Source: Paenibacillus sinensis (GTDB lineage: Bacteria > Bacillota > Bacilli > Paenibacillales > Paenibacillaceae). Taken from it: 64,000 nt of DNA. Every line of letters starts with the position of its first letter. Within the stretch, counting starts at the first letter, position 1. Shown piece by piece: positions 35,111 to 42,393 of this stretch. The stretch spans positions 120,933-184,932 of the forward strand of contig NZ_JAHCMB010000026.1 of the NCBI RefSeq assembly GCF_019904155.1. Reading direction: 5' to 3'. Made by a program: the position numbers and the translations under genes. The notes below the pieces were generated by a model. That model ran no database searches. It had not been told where the DNA came from and saw only the letters and a list, made by a program, of their open reading frames with translations.

Positions 35111-35806
35111 CTATGCCGCCATGCGCGGCGCGAAGCTGCCGCCGCGCGCCGGCTCAGCCGCTCCGGCATCCTGCCGGATCAGGCGCACCAGCTCCGCGAC
35201 CCGGCCATGCCGGTACGCGTCAGCCATGCGCTCCGGCAGGTCCCGGAGCGGCTGCTCCCGCACTTCGTCTGCGGGAGCTGGGGGTTCTCCCTGCGGCTCT
35301 GCCCGCAGGGAGAGAAGGGCGCGGCGCGCGCGGTGGAGCGCCGCCTTCGCTGCGCCCTCCGACGTGCCCAGCAGCTCCGCCGTCTCGGCGGCGGAGTAGT
35401 CCAGTACGTCGCGCAGCAGGAAGACCGCGCGCTGGAGCGGGGACAGCTCCCGGTCCAGCGCCCGGAAGGCCGCCTCTTCGGCAAGACCGCCGACTGGGGC
35501 GGCCTCTTGCTGCGCTTCCATTTCCTGCTGCTGCGCGAGCAGGGGAAGCTTGCGCCGCAGCACGGCCTGGCGGCGCATGCGGTCCAGCCAGGCGTTCCGA
35601 GCGGTTCGGAGCAGCAGGGCCTCCGGGTTGGCATGCCCTGCGCGGATGGGCGCCAGCGCCTTCAGCCAGGCGTCCTGGACCAGATCGTCCGCATCCCAGG
35701 GGGAGCGGGTGAGCGACAGGCAGTAACGCTTGAGTGCAGACTGCAGCTTCAGAACCTCTGTATCTTCCATCGAATCGGCCTTCTGCGGCCGTATCACTGA
35801 ATTCAT
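35111..35806 (-). CDS. ECF-like sigma-70 family RNA polymerase sigma factor
   Basis: A 231-residue sigma factor. Region 2 (~20-90; 'LTRSPWDADDLVQDAWLKALAP', 'ALLLRTARNAWLDRMRR'), region 4 (~118-168; 'LSPLQRAVFLLRDVLDYSAAETAELLGTSEGAAKAALHRARRAL'). A ~60-residue tail 'ERMADAYRHGRVAELVRLIRQDA' resembles the first helix of a SnoaL-like extension that then breaks off. The gene is far GC-richer than its neighbours. GGGAGGAA precedes ATG 35806. No anti-sigma gene is adjacent; ClpP is divergent 250 bp away. Confidence 0.85.
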   Translation of the reverse strand: MNSVIRPQKADSMEDTEVLKLQSALKRYCLSLTRSPWDADDLVQDAWLKALAPIRAGHANPEALLLRTARNAWLDRMRRQAVLRRKLPLLAQQQEMEAQQEAAPVGGLAEEAAFRALDRELSPLQRAVFLLRDVLDYSAAETAELLGTSEGAAKAALHRARRALLSLRAEPQGEPPAPADEVREQPLRDLPERMADAYRHGRVAELVRLIRQDAGAAEPARGGSFAPRMAA

Positions 35807-35871
35807 GATTGTTCCTCCCTGAGCGTGATGAGCCGGATTATTCAGGCTGGGCGCAAGCTAAGCTTCCTTCG

Positions 35872-35905
35872 TGTGAATCCTCTCTTCTTGTGAATCTTCT
35901 CTTCT
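35872..35905. repeat. Two tandem copies of a 17-bp sequence
   Basis: TGTGAATCYTCTCTTCT at 35872-35888 and 35889-35905, one difference, in the divergent promoter region between the sigma factor and ClpP genes. It could be a duplicated regulator site. Confidence 0.75.
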
Positions 35906-36058
35906 CCAGTGTAAACGAAGAAGCGGAGCAAAACGATACGGCCATACCGGAGGATCGCAAAAATATTTTATGGACAGGTAATTCGCGTATCTTCCGTGCT
36001 TACTCCTCCGTTTACGATTCGAATCACTTGAATTCGTAAAGCCAAGGAGGAAGCGAAG

Positions 36059-36640
36059 ATGAGTTATATTCCCTATGTACTGGAGCAGACGAGCCGGGGT
36101 GAACGAAGCTATGATCTGTATTCCCGGCTGCTGAAGGATCGAATTGTATTCGTGGGCGCGGCGATCGACGACGCGCTGGCGAACAGTGTTGTCGCCCAGC
36201 TGTTGTTTCTGGCGGCGGAGGACCCGGAGAAGGACATTTTCATGTATATCAACAGTCCCGGAGGCTCCACTTCGGCGGGCTTTGGCATCTTTGACACGAT
36301 GCAGCTGATCAAGCCGCCGGTGAATACGATTTGCACGGGGCTGGCGGCTTCGTTCGCTTCGTTTCTGCTGTTGGCGGGAGAGCCCGGGAAGCGCAGCATC
36401 CTGCCGAACGGCGAGGTTATGATCCATCAGCCTCATGGGGGGGCGCAGGGACAGGCCAGCGACATCGCGATCAGCGCGAGACGGATTGTGCAAATCCGGG
36501 AACGGATCGTGCGGATTACCGCAGAGCGGACGGGGCAGCCGGCGGAGAAGGTGGAGAAGGATATGGACCGGGATTACTTCATGTCTGCCGAAGAGGCGGT
36601 GCAGTACGGCATCGTTGACAAGGTGATCCAGCGGCTGTAA
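36059..36640 (+). CDS. clpP: ClpP-family ATP-dependent protease subunit (probable second paralogue)
   Basis: A 193-residue ClpP. The catalytic serine is in '[11 protein letters not shown]' (~97), histidine in 'MIHQPHGG' (~122) and aspartate in '[12 protein letters not shown]' (~171). The oxyanion segment '[17 protein letters not shown]' is intact. The main Firmicute ClpP has 'GMAASMGAFLL'; 'FAS' in place of 'MGA' and the start '[38 protein letters not shown]' suggest the accessory paralogue found in Paenibacillus. It forms the proteolytic chamber with ClpX or ClpC. CAAGGAGG precedes ATG. No CtsR site is seen in the upstream 250 bp. Confidence 0.92.
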   Translation: MSYIPYVLEQTSRGERSYDLYSRLLKDRIVFVGAAIDDALANSVVAQLLFLAAEDPEKDIFMYINSPGGSTSAGFGIFDTMQLIKPPVNTICTGLAASFASFLLLAGEPGKRSILPNGEVMIHQPHGGAQGQASDIAISARRIVQIRERIVRITAERTGQPAEKVEKDMDRDYFMSAEEAVQYGIVDKVIQRL

Positions 36641-36670
36641 GCTGTCCCCCTGCCCCTAAGAGCCTCAAGG

Positions 36671-36700
36671 TTGGCATGGAGCGGGGAGATGTGGTAGAAT
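36671..36700 (+). promoter_or_regulatory. Promoter of the ABC-F leader transcript
   Basis: TTGGCA (36671-36676), 18 bases, TAGAAT (36695-36700). Transcription would start near 36707 and run through a 330-nt leader to the ABC-F gene at 37039. Confidence 0.65.
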
Positions 36701-36722
36701 ACAGGTACTTTTAGGAATGGGG

Positions 36723-36755
36723 TTGAACGCTGATGTAAGTTTCTTGCTGCAATAA
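36723..36755 (+). CDS. Candidate leader peptide of the ABC-F attenuator (MNADVSFLLQ)
   Basis: TTG 36723 with AGGA six bases upstream opens a 10-codon frame ending TAA at 36753. An ATG at 36717 in the same frame abuts the AGGA and would give two more residues. Codons 5-9 overlap segment A of the attenuator (36735-36747), so a ribosome stalled here by a drug would cover it. Too short to judge by composition; the case rests on the RNA architecture. Confidence 0.5.
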   Translation: MNADVSFLLQ

Positions 36756-36930
36756 AACCGTCGAAATCAATTTTGACATGTTTTATTCGGTATGCAAGAA
36801 AGTTACGAATGCGGGTCTCTCTGAATAAATATTCTTCCTCAGCTTCGCCAGGATGGATGAAGCCGGGGGCCGCTATATTTATTTGAGCTGCGAGAATGTA
36901 ACTTTCTTGCAGCTCATTTATTTTTTTATA
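36735..36930 (+). promoter_or_regulatory. Transcription attenuator with three mutually complementary segments
   Basis: Segment A GTAAGTTTCTTGC (36735-36747), segment B GCAAGAAAGTTAC (36794-36806) and segment C GTAACTTTCTTGC (36898-36910). B pairs with A at 12 of 13 positions or with C at 13 of 13. C is also part of the terminator hairpin GAGCTGC (36885-36891)/GCAGCTC (36909-36915), followed by ATTTATTTTTTT. Default: A pairs with B and the terminator forms. If a ribosome stalls over A, B captures C and the terminator cannot form. This is the logic known for antibiotic-induced leaders of Bacillus vmlR and erm genes. Confidence 0.7.
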
Positions 36931-37022
36931 ATATAGGAAAGTATAAGCTGAACGCTTATCCCGGCCTCTATTTCTCGGTAAACGCACGGCGTCCAGGGAC
37001 GCCGCAAGGCGTTTATCCTTAG
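36918..37022 (+). repeat. Dispersed ~100-bp structured repeat, copy 1 (before the ABC-F gene)
   Basis: From the T-run through TATAATATAGGAAAG to TTTATCCTTAG. It contains hairpin ATAAGC-tgaac-GCTTAT (36943-36959) and a two-part stem TAAACGC/GCGTTTA enclosing GGCGTC/GACGCC (36979-37015). A second copy at about 53576-53670 keeps the outer and inner stems although several bases differ. In this copy TTGCAG (36908) and TAATAT (36925) at 16-bp spacing could also serve as a promoter. Confidence 0.7.
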
Positions 37023-37038
37023 CGGGGAGGAACCCATA

Positions 37039-38517
37039 ATGTCCGTAATTAATGTATCGGATTTAACTTTTGCCTATGATGGCAGCTACGATAATATCTT
37101 TGAACATGTCAGCTTTCAACTGGATACCGATTGGAGGCTGGGATTCACGGGGAGAAACGGCAGAGGCAAGACGACCTTTATGAACCTGCTCCTCGGCAAA
37201 TACGAATACAGCGGAACGATTTCCGCATCTGTTGATTTTGAGTATTTTCCGTTTCCTGTCGAGGATAAGGAAGCGAATACGCTTGATATTGTTGAAGGCG
37301 CCGTTCCGGATCTTCAGCTCTGGGAGCTGATGCGGGAGCTCTCGCTGCTGGACGTATCTGACGATGTGCTGTACCGCCCGTTTGCTTCCCTGTCGAACGG
37401 TGAACAGACGAAGGTGCTGCTTGCGGCTCTTTTTTTGAAGGAGAACAGCTTTCTGTTAATTGATGAACCGACCAATCATCTCGACATGAACGCCAGAAGG
37501 CTGGTCAGCGAATATTTGAGCAAGAAGAAGGGATTTATTCTGGTATCCCATGACCGGGCCTTTCTGGACCGCTGCGTGGATCATATTCTCTCCATTAATA
37601 AGACCACGATCGAAGTGCAGAAGGGCAATTTCTCCAGCTGGTGGGACAGCAAAGAGATGCGCGACAGCTATGAGCTGGCGGAGAACGAAAAGCTGAGGAA
37701 GGATATCAGGCGGCTGGAAGACTCCGCAAGGCAAAAAAGCGGCTGGTCCCATGAGGTGGAGAAGACGAAGAACGGGACAAGAAACTCCGGCTCCAAGCTG
37801 GATAAGGGGTATGTCGGACACAAGGCCGCCAAAATGATGAAGCGCTCCAAATCGATTGAGCAGAGGCAGCAGTCGGCCATTGAAGAAAAGTCGGGGCTTC
37901 TCAAGAACCTGGAGACATCGGAAAGTCTGAAGCTGTCGCCGCTTACGTATCATAAGGGCCGGCTTATCGAGCTGGACAACGTATCAATTGCTTATGGGAA
38001 GCGTGTAGTCTGCGAAAATGTCAGCTTCGTGGTGGAGCAAGGCGAACGGATTGCGTTATCCGGCAAGAACGGATCAGGCAAGTCCAGTGTTCTAAAGCTG
38101 ATCAACGGCGAGCCTCTCGCGTATACCGGGACGTTCCGCAAGGGAAGCCAGCTCCGCATCTCCTATGTCTCTCAGGATACCTCGGATTTAAAGGGCGATT
38201 TATCCGGCTATGCCCGGGACTGTGAAATTGACGAAAGTCTGTTCAAATCGATTCTGAGGAAGCTGGACTTCTCCAGAGTTCAGTTCGAAAAGGACATGGC
38301 GTCCTATAGCGGCGGCCAGAAGAAGAAGGTGCTCATCGCCAGAAGCCTGTGCGAGAAGGCCCACCTGTACATTTGGGATGAGCCTCTCAATTTTATTGAT
38401 GTGCTCTCCCGCATGCAGATTGAGGAGCTGCTGCTGGAGTATCAGCCCACGCTTCTCTTCGTGGAGCATGACAGCGAATTCCGCCGGAATGTCGCTACCC
38501 GGGTGATCGAGATTTAG
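37039..38517 (+). CDS. Lsa-family ABC-F ribosome protection protein
   Basis: A 492-residue soluble protein with two ATPase domains and no membrane segment. Domain 1: 'GRNGRGKTTFMNLLLGKYEYSGTI' (~36), 'LSNGEQTKVLLAALFLKE', 'LLIDEPTNHLDMNARR'. Long charged linker (~195-300), the arm that reaches the ribosomal tRNA site. Domain 2: 'SGKNGSGKSSVLKLI' (~339), 'YSGGQKKKVLIARSL', and 'WDEPLNFIDVLSRMQIEELL', a hallmark of Lsa proteins in place of the usual DEPTNHLD. Lsa proteins dislodge lincosamides, streptogramin A and pleuromutilins from ribosomes. GGGGAGG precedes ATG 37039. Expression is probably controlled by the attenuator upstream. Confidence 0.93.
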   Translation: MSVINVSDLTFAYDGSYDNIFEHVSFQLDTDWRLGFTGRNGRGKTTFMNLLLGKYEYSGTISASVDFEYFPFPVEDKEANTLDIVEGAVPDLQLWELMRELSLLDVSDDVLYRPFASLSNGEQTKVLLAALFLKENSFLLIDEPTNHLDMNARRLVSEYLSKKKGFILVSHDRAFLDRCVDHILSINKTTIEVQKGNFSSWWDSKEMRDSYELAENEKLRKDIRRLEDSARQKSGWSHEVEKTKNGTRNSGSKLDKGYVGHKAAKMMKRSKSIEQRQQSAIEEKSGLLKNLETSESLKLSPLTYHKGRLIELDNVSIAYGKRVVCENVSFVVEQGERIALSGKNGSGKSSVLKLINGEPLAYTGTFRKGSQLRISYVSQDTSDLKGDLSGYARDCEIDESLFKSILRKLDFSRVQFEKDMASYSGGQKKKVLIARSLCEKAHLYIWDEPLNFIDVLSRMQIEELLLEYQPTLLFVEHDSEFRRNVATRVIEI

Positions 38518-38575
38518 CTTAAGGCAATCGGTTGAGATGAAGCCTTCTGACAGCACGGCGGAAAGAAGCGGCTCG

Positions 38576-39154
38576 TTATTGTGGTTTCAGGTAACGCTCG
38601 CGATACTCATCCTCCAGCATGCTCATCAGGATCGAATCATGGTATTGATGATTGTAAAACAAAACGTCGCGCTGAACGCCTTCTTGACGGAAGCCGACCT
38701 TCTCGTAGCAGCGCTGCGCCCGTTCATTGTAGGCATACACATTGAGCTCGATACGGTGCAGATTGCAGATGCCGAAGCCGTAATCCAGCATCAATCGGAG
38801 GGCTTCGCTGCCGTAACCCTTGCCTTGATGCTCTGCATCGTTAATCGCGATCCGGATATTGGCGCTGCGGCTTAAGGCATCCATATCCTGCAGCGCGATA
38901 TCTCCGATCACAGTATCGTTCTCACGCAGTGCAATCAGCAGCAACAGACCGCTCTGATCCTGTGATTTGCGCTCGATATAGCCAGCGATGAATTCTCTAT
39001 TGAAGCTGCGCGCCGTTCCCGTTAACCGCCGGATCTCGGGGTCAAACAGCGTGCGGAAGTACAGCTCGGTATCTTCAAGACTGATCGGACGCAGGTAGAC
39101 CTGCTCTCCTTCAAGCAGCCTGGCCGGCGGTAAAGCTTGGTCCAAATGATTCAT
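38576..39154 (-). CDS. GNAT acetyltransferase (RimJ/RimL type)
   Basis: A 192-residue N-acetyltransferase. 'VYLRPISLEDTELYFRTLFDPEIRRLTGT' at the N-terminus; the acetyl-CoA-binding motif is 'INDAEHQGKGYGSEALRLMLDYGF' (~103-126), followed by 'HRIELNVYAYNERAQRCYEKVGFRQEG' (~132-158). Similar proteins acetylate protein N-termini, amino acids or polyamines; the acceptor cannot be told. GGGAGG precedes ATG 39154. It is divergent from a MocR regulator across a 109-bp gap holding a palindromic operator, so it is the probable target of that regulator. Confidence 0.88.
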   Translation of the reverse strand: MNHLDQALPPARLLEGEQVYLRPISLEDTELYFRTLFDPEIRRLTGTARSFNREFIAGYIERKSQDQSGLLLLIALRENDTVIGDIALQDMDALSRSANIRIAINDAEHQGKGYGSEALRLMLDYGFGICNLHRIELNVYAYNERAQRCYEKVGFRQEGVQRDVLFYNHQYHDSILMSMLEDEYRERYLKPQ

Positions 39155-39197
39155 GGTAGTTCCTCCCTGTAGGTAATGAGGAAATTATAGAGGAAAT

Positions 39198-39219
39198 CTG
39201 TATACTGTAAAATATACAG
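39198..39219. promoter_or_regulatory. Palindromic operator between the GNAT and MocR genes
   Basis: CTGTATA, eight bases, TATACAG: a perfect 7-bp inverted repeat in the middle of a 109-bp divergent intergenic region. GntR/MocR regulators bind such sites next to their own gene. Confidence 0.6.
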
Positions 39220-39263
39220 TTTTCAATCTTTTTAACAGGACAGATTTATCGGAGGCTAATTGC

Positions 39264-40700
39264 TTGAAGGAGATTATGGAACCAAAGATGCTGGACCCGG
39301 ACACGCCTATATATATTCAGATCAGCGATCATTTCAAGAACGAAATCGGCAGCGGCCGTCTGACTTCCGGGAGCAGGCTGCCTTCGGTGCGCCATCTCGC
39401 CGAGCATCTTGGCGTCAGCATGACGCCCGTTGAATGGGCTTACCGCCAGCTCGTCGCGGAAGGCTTCATTGAAAGTCGGCCTAGAGTAGGGTATCTGGCA
39501 TCAGAGATCCCCCAGCCTTACAACGCTTCCGCTTTGCCGAAGATCAGCCGGGAAGAGGAGGCGGCTCACGCTAGTCGCATACGGCCCGAACGGGAGTATT
39601 TATACGACTTTCATCTGTCGCGGAATGATTTCAGTCTTTTTCCCCTCCATACCTGGAGGCATCTGGAGACTCGTATCCTGAGGCAAGAGGGAGAGCAACT
39701 GCTGTTCTATGGCGATCCCCAGGGCGAGTGGGGGCTTCGCTGTGAAGTCGCCGCCTATCTCAAGCAGTACCGCGGTGTCGTCTGCGGCCCCGAGCAGGTG
39801 GTGATCGGTTCCGAACAGTTTCTGCTCATGTCCTGCCTGGCTCACATCCTGAAGCCGATACAGCAGCACATTGCCGCCGAGAATCCGGCCTATCCGATGA
39901 TGCCTGGAACCTTCAGGGAGCTTGGCTTCGATGTCTCGCCCATTCCTTTGGATAAGGACGGGATCTGCATGTCTTCTCTGGAGGCTTCCGGAGCCAGACT
40001 GGTCGGTGTCTCGCCCTCGCATCACTTTCCTTCCACGCTAACGATGCCGATCCGCAGACGGATGGAGCTGCTGGCATGGGCTGAGCGGAATGGGGGCTAT
40101 ATTATCGAGGATGATTACAGTGGCGAGTTCCGGTACTTTGGAAGGCCGATTCTGTCACTTCAGGGACTGGGTCCAGAGAGGGTCGTGTACATCGGAGGAT
40201 TCTCCCAGACGCTTGCTCCAGCGGTATGCGTGCATTACTTGGTCCTGCCTCTGCCTCTGATTGAGCGATACAAAGAACTATATCGGCGCGTACTGTTCGA
40301 GCAATCTTCCTCCCGGCTGCATCAACGGACACTTGAGAAATTTATTGCCGAGGGCCATCTAACCAAGCACATTCGAAAGCTGCGAAGGATTTACAAGGCA
40401 AAATACGAGGCGATCGTCCAGGCGGCAGGGCAGCATTTTGGAGACAAAGCCGAGGTTATCGGAGAGGGAGCGGGATTCCATATTCTCCTCAGAGTCCGCT
40501 GCGCCCATCCTGTGAGCAGACTGATCTCCGCTGCGGAGCAGGCCGGGGTGCATGTCGCCTCCACAGCCTATACCTGGCTGGACCCAAGCGCGAAGCCGGA
40601 GGGTATTCACGAGATCATTGCCGGGTTCGCCGGAATTCCGCTGGAATTGATTAATCCGGGAATGAAGGCGCTGCGGGAAGCCTGGGACCCCTTGATCTGA
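39264..40700 (+). CDS. MocR-type regulator (GntR DNA-binding plus aminotransferase domain)
   Basis: A 478-residue fusion. The GntR winged helix-turn-helix (~8-75; 'PIYIQISDHFKNEIGSGRLTSGSRLPSVRHLAEHLGVSMTPVEWAYRQLVAEGFIESRPRVGYLAS') is joined to a type I PLP aminotransferase-like domain (~110-475). The aspartate and following residues 'IIEDDYSGEFRYFGRPILSLQGL' (~280-300) are visible. The usual internal-aldimine lysine motif is replaced by 'YIGGFSQTLAPAVCVHYLVLP', where glutamine stands in the lysine position of the common 'SFSKtL' pattern, so PLP binding may be altered. TTG 39264 has GGAGG nine bases upstream; ATG 39276 is an alternative. Likely controls the divergent GNAT gene. Confidence 0.88.
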   Translation: MKEIMEPKMLDPDTPIYIQISDHFKNEIGSGRLTSGSRLPSVRHLAEHLGVSMTPVEWAYRQLVAEGFIESRPRVGYLASEIPQPYNASALPKISREEEAAHASRIRPEREYLYDFHLSRNDFSLFPLHTWRHLETRILRQEGEQLLFYGDPQGEWGLRCEVAAYLKQYRGVVCGPEQVVIGSEQFLLMSCLAHILKPIQQHIAAENPAYPMMPGTFRELGFDVSPIPLDKDGICMSSLEASGARLVGVSPSHHFPSTLTMPIRRRMELLAWAERNGGYIIEDDYSGEFRYFGRPILSLQGLGPERVVYIGGFSQTLAPAVCVHYLVLPLPLIERYKELYRRVLFEQSSSRLHQRTLEKFIAEGHLTKHIRKLRRIYKAKYEAIVQAAGQHFGDKAEVIGEGAGFHILLRVRCAHPVSRLISAAEQAGVHVASTAYTWLDPSAKPEGIHEIIAGFAGIPLELINPGMKALREAWDPLI

Positions 40701-40721
40701 CGTTTGTTGAAAAAGAAAAAG

Positions 40722-40758
40722 AAGACCTGGACTCCAGCCCGGAGAACAGGTCTTTCTT
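40722..40758. terminator. Terminator between MocR and GT2 genes
   Basis: AAGACCTG (40722-40729) pairs with CAGGTCTT (40747-40754), flanked by an A-rich run on one side and TTTCTTC on the other. Serves convergent genes. Confidence 0.75.
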
Positions 40759-40827
40759 CGTGAGTTGTCTGCATATTCTATCTGCATATTTTCTCTGCGG
40801 TTCGCAGTATCACCAACCTCGTCAATG

Positions 40828-41850
40828 TTACTTGACCGGTTTCGCCTTGGCGGTATCGCCATTTTTGCGCAGGAAGGTGAAATTGCTGTACATATAATTG
40901 TACATAAATTTCGTCTTGCTGATCATAAGCGCGAAGGCTTTGGACCTGAGGTCCACATTTTTGGCGGCCAGGATGAAGGACAGATTTTTTTTCACAAAAA
41001 CCTCAACCTCGCGCGCCGCGCCTCGCGAACCGCTCTGATCTTTTTCACGCAGGAAGAAGTTGTAAAGGTCCATTCCCTCATGAATCATATTGTTGACCGA
41101 AGTCTCCCACACCGGCTGGCCGATCTTCCCGCTGTAGAGCTTCATGAGAGCTTCATGCTTCTCAAGCACCGCATGGAATTTCTCGATCAGCTTCCGGGCG
41201 CTGGTGAAGCCGGTGATGCTGTCGCCGCGCTTGACGTAGTAATAGGTCGGCTCGTTGACCAGAACGACCTTTGTGGCCTGAACGAACAGCTTGTACGTCG
41301 TCAGTATATCCTCGAATGTTACGCCGACCGGAAAGCGCACCGTATCGAACAGCTCGCGCCGGTATAATTTATCCCAGGCATAGCTCTTGATCCGCCCGTC
41401 CACGATAATCTCCTCGATCGCCTCGGAGTTGTTCAGCACGGCCGTCTGTCCGAAGTCATTCACCCGCTCGGCCTGACCGTCCAGCTCACTGTAATGGCAG
41501 CTGATCGCAATGTCCGCTTCGTGCCGGGTTATCTCCCGGTGGAGCACCTCGAACATGTTCGGGGTAATCCAGTCGTCCGAGTCAATGAAGCCGATATACT
41601 TGCCCGCCGCGACGTCCAGTCCGAAATTCCGGGCGTCGGAGAGTCCGCCGTTCGGCTTGTGCATCAGCTTGATCCGCTCGTCCCGCGCTGCGTATTCCTC
41701 GCAAATGGCGGAGCAGTTGTCGGGAGAGCCGTCGTCGATCAGAATCAGCTCGAAGTCCTTAAAGCTCTGAGCCAGAATGGATTCCACGCATTTGCGGATG
41801 TAGTTCTCCACATTGTAGAAAGGAACGATGATACTGATTTCCGGCTGCAT
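40828..41850 (-). CDS. GT2-family glycosyltransferase
   Basis: A 340-residue GT2 enzyme, close paralogue of the product at 29824. 'PEISIIVPFYNVENYIRKCVESILAQSFKDFELILIDDGSPDNCSAICEEYAARDERIKL' and 'GFIDSDDWITPNMFEVL' (metal site ~93-99) match it nearly block for block. AAGAAGGAGG precedes ATG 41850 by ten bases. It stands alone on the minus strand, not in the polysaccharide cluster, and may add a variant sugar or side branch. Confidence 0.9.
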   Translation of the reverse strand: MQPEISIIVPFYNVENYIRKCVESILAQSFKDFELILIDDGSPDNCSAICEEYAARDERIKLMHKPNGGLSDARNFGLDVAAGKYIGFIDSDDWITPNMFEVLHREITRHEADIAISCHYSELDGQAERVNDFGQTAVLNNSEAIEEIIVDGRIKSYAWDKLYRRELFDTVRFPVGVTFEDILTTYKLFVQATKVVLVNEPTYYYVKRGDSITGFTSARKLIEKFHAVLEKHEALMKLYSGKIGQPVWETSVNNMIHEGMDLYNFFLREKDQSGSRGAAREVEVFVKKNLSFILAAKNVDLRSKAFALMISKTKFMYNYMYSNFTFLRKNGDTAKAKPVK

Positions 41851-42141
41851 CTTTTAAAGACCTCCTTCTTATGATCCGTTTATCATCCGGCTTACCGCAT
41901 TCTGATTGGTTATTTTAAACTATAGTGCAATAAAAAAGGCCGTGTCAAACCACGAAAGAACCATATCTGAGGCGTCCATTCGTATGCTTGACTTCAATAT
42001 GCTACAATAATGAGATTGCATAACTGACGATGAACAGGCTTTAACGAAACCTTCGTTTACTTTTGTGTGGGAAGGGTATAGCTAAACTGTAGAGGCCAGC
42101 TGATTTTATCGCTCTAAAGCGATGAAAAACGGAGGATGTTC
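41851..42141. other. Intergenic region upstream of the GT2 and polyamine genes
   Basis: No supported gene. The visible structure is a short hairpin ATCGCT-ctaa-AGCGAT near 42107-42123, just before the small reading frame at 42142. Confidence 0.5.
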
Positions 42142-42267
42142 ATGGATTTCAGAGGATTCCTAAGGAAATTCAAAGATCCTCTTGGCTTATCCCGGTTTTT
42201 GTTGATTTTTATTGATTATTTGCGGCCTATTCTGTATAATCAGCGTTGTCGTTTTTTTATGGGATAA
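42142..42267 (+). CDS. Possible 41-residue small protein (low confidence)
   Basis: GGAGG lies six bases before ATG 42142. The frame encodes a basic N-terminus (MDFRGFLRKFKDPLG), a hydrophobic middle (FLLIFIDYL) and a basic end. The good ribosome binding site argues for it. The sigma-A promoter of the next operon lies inside its 3' part, which argues against it. Confidence 0.35.
   Translation: MDFRGFLRKFKDPLGLSRFLLIFIDYLRPILYNQRCRFFMG
42212..42240 (+). promoter_or_regulatory. Sigma-A promoter of the polyamine operon
   Basis: TTGATT (42212-42217), exactly 17 bases, consensus TATAAT (42235-42240). Transcription would start near 42247, giving a ~147-nt leader before the TTG start at 42394. Confidence 0.75.
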
Positions 42268-42393
42268 AAGCGTCACATTTTGACATCAACCATCATCAAG
42301 CTCGCGCGGCTTTTAATTTTCCGAATACAAATTTAGCGTATGCTATTTACACGAGTATTGATGAAAACACAAAACTTGAGGAGGTCATTCATT

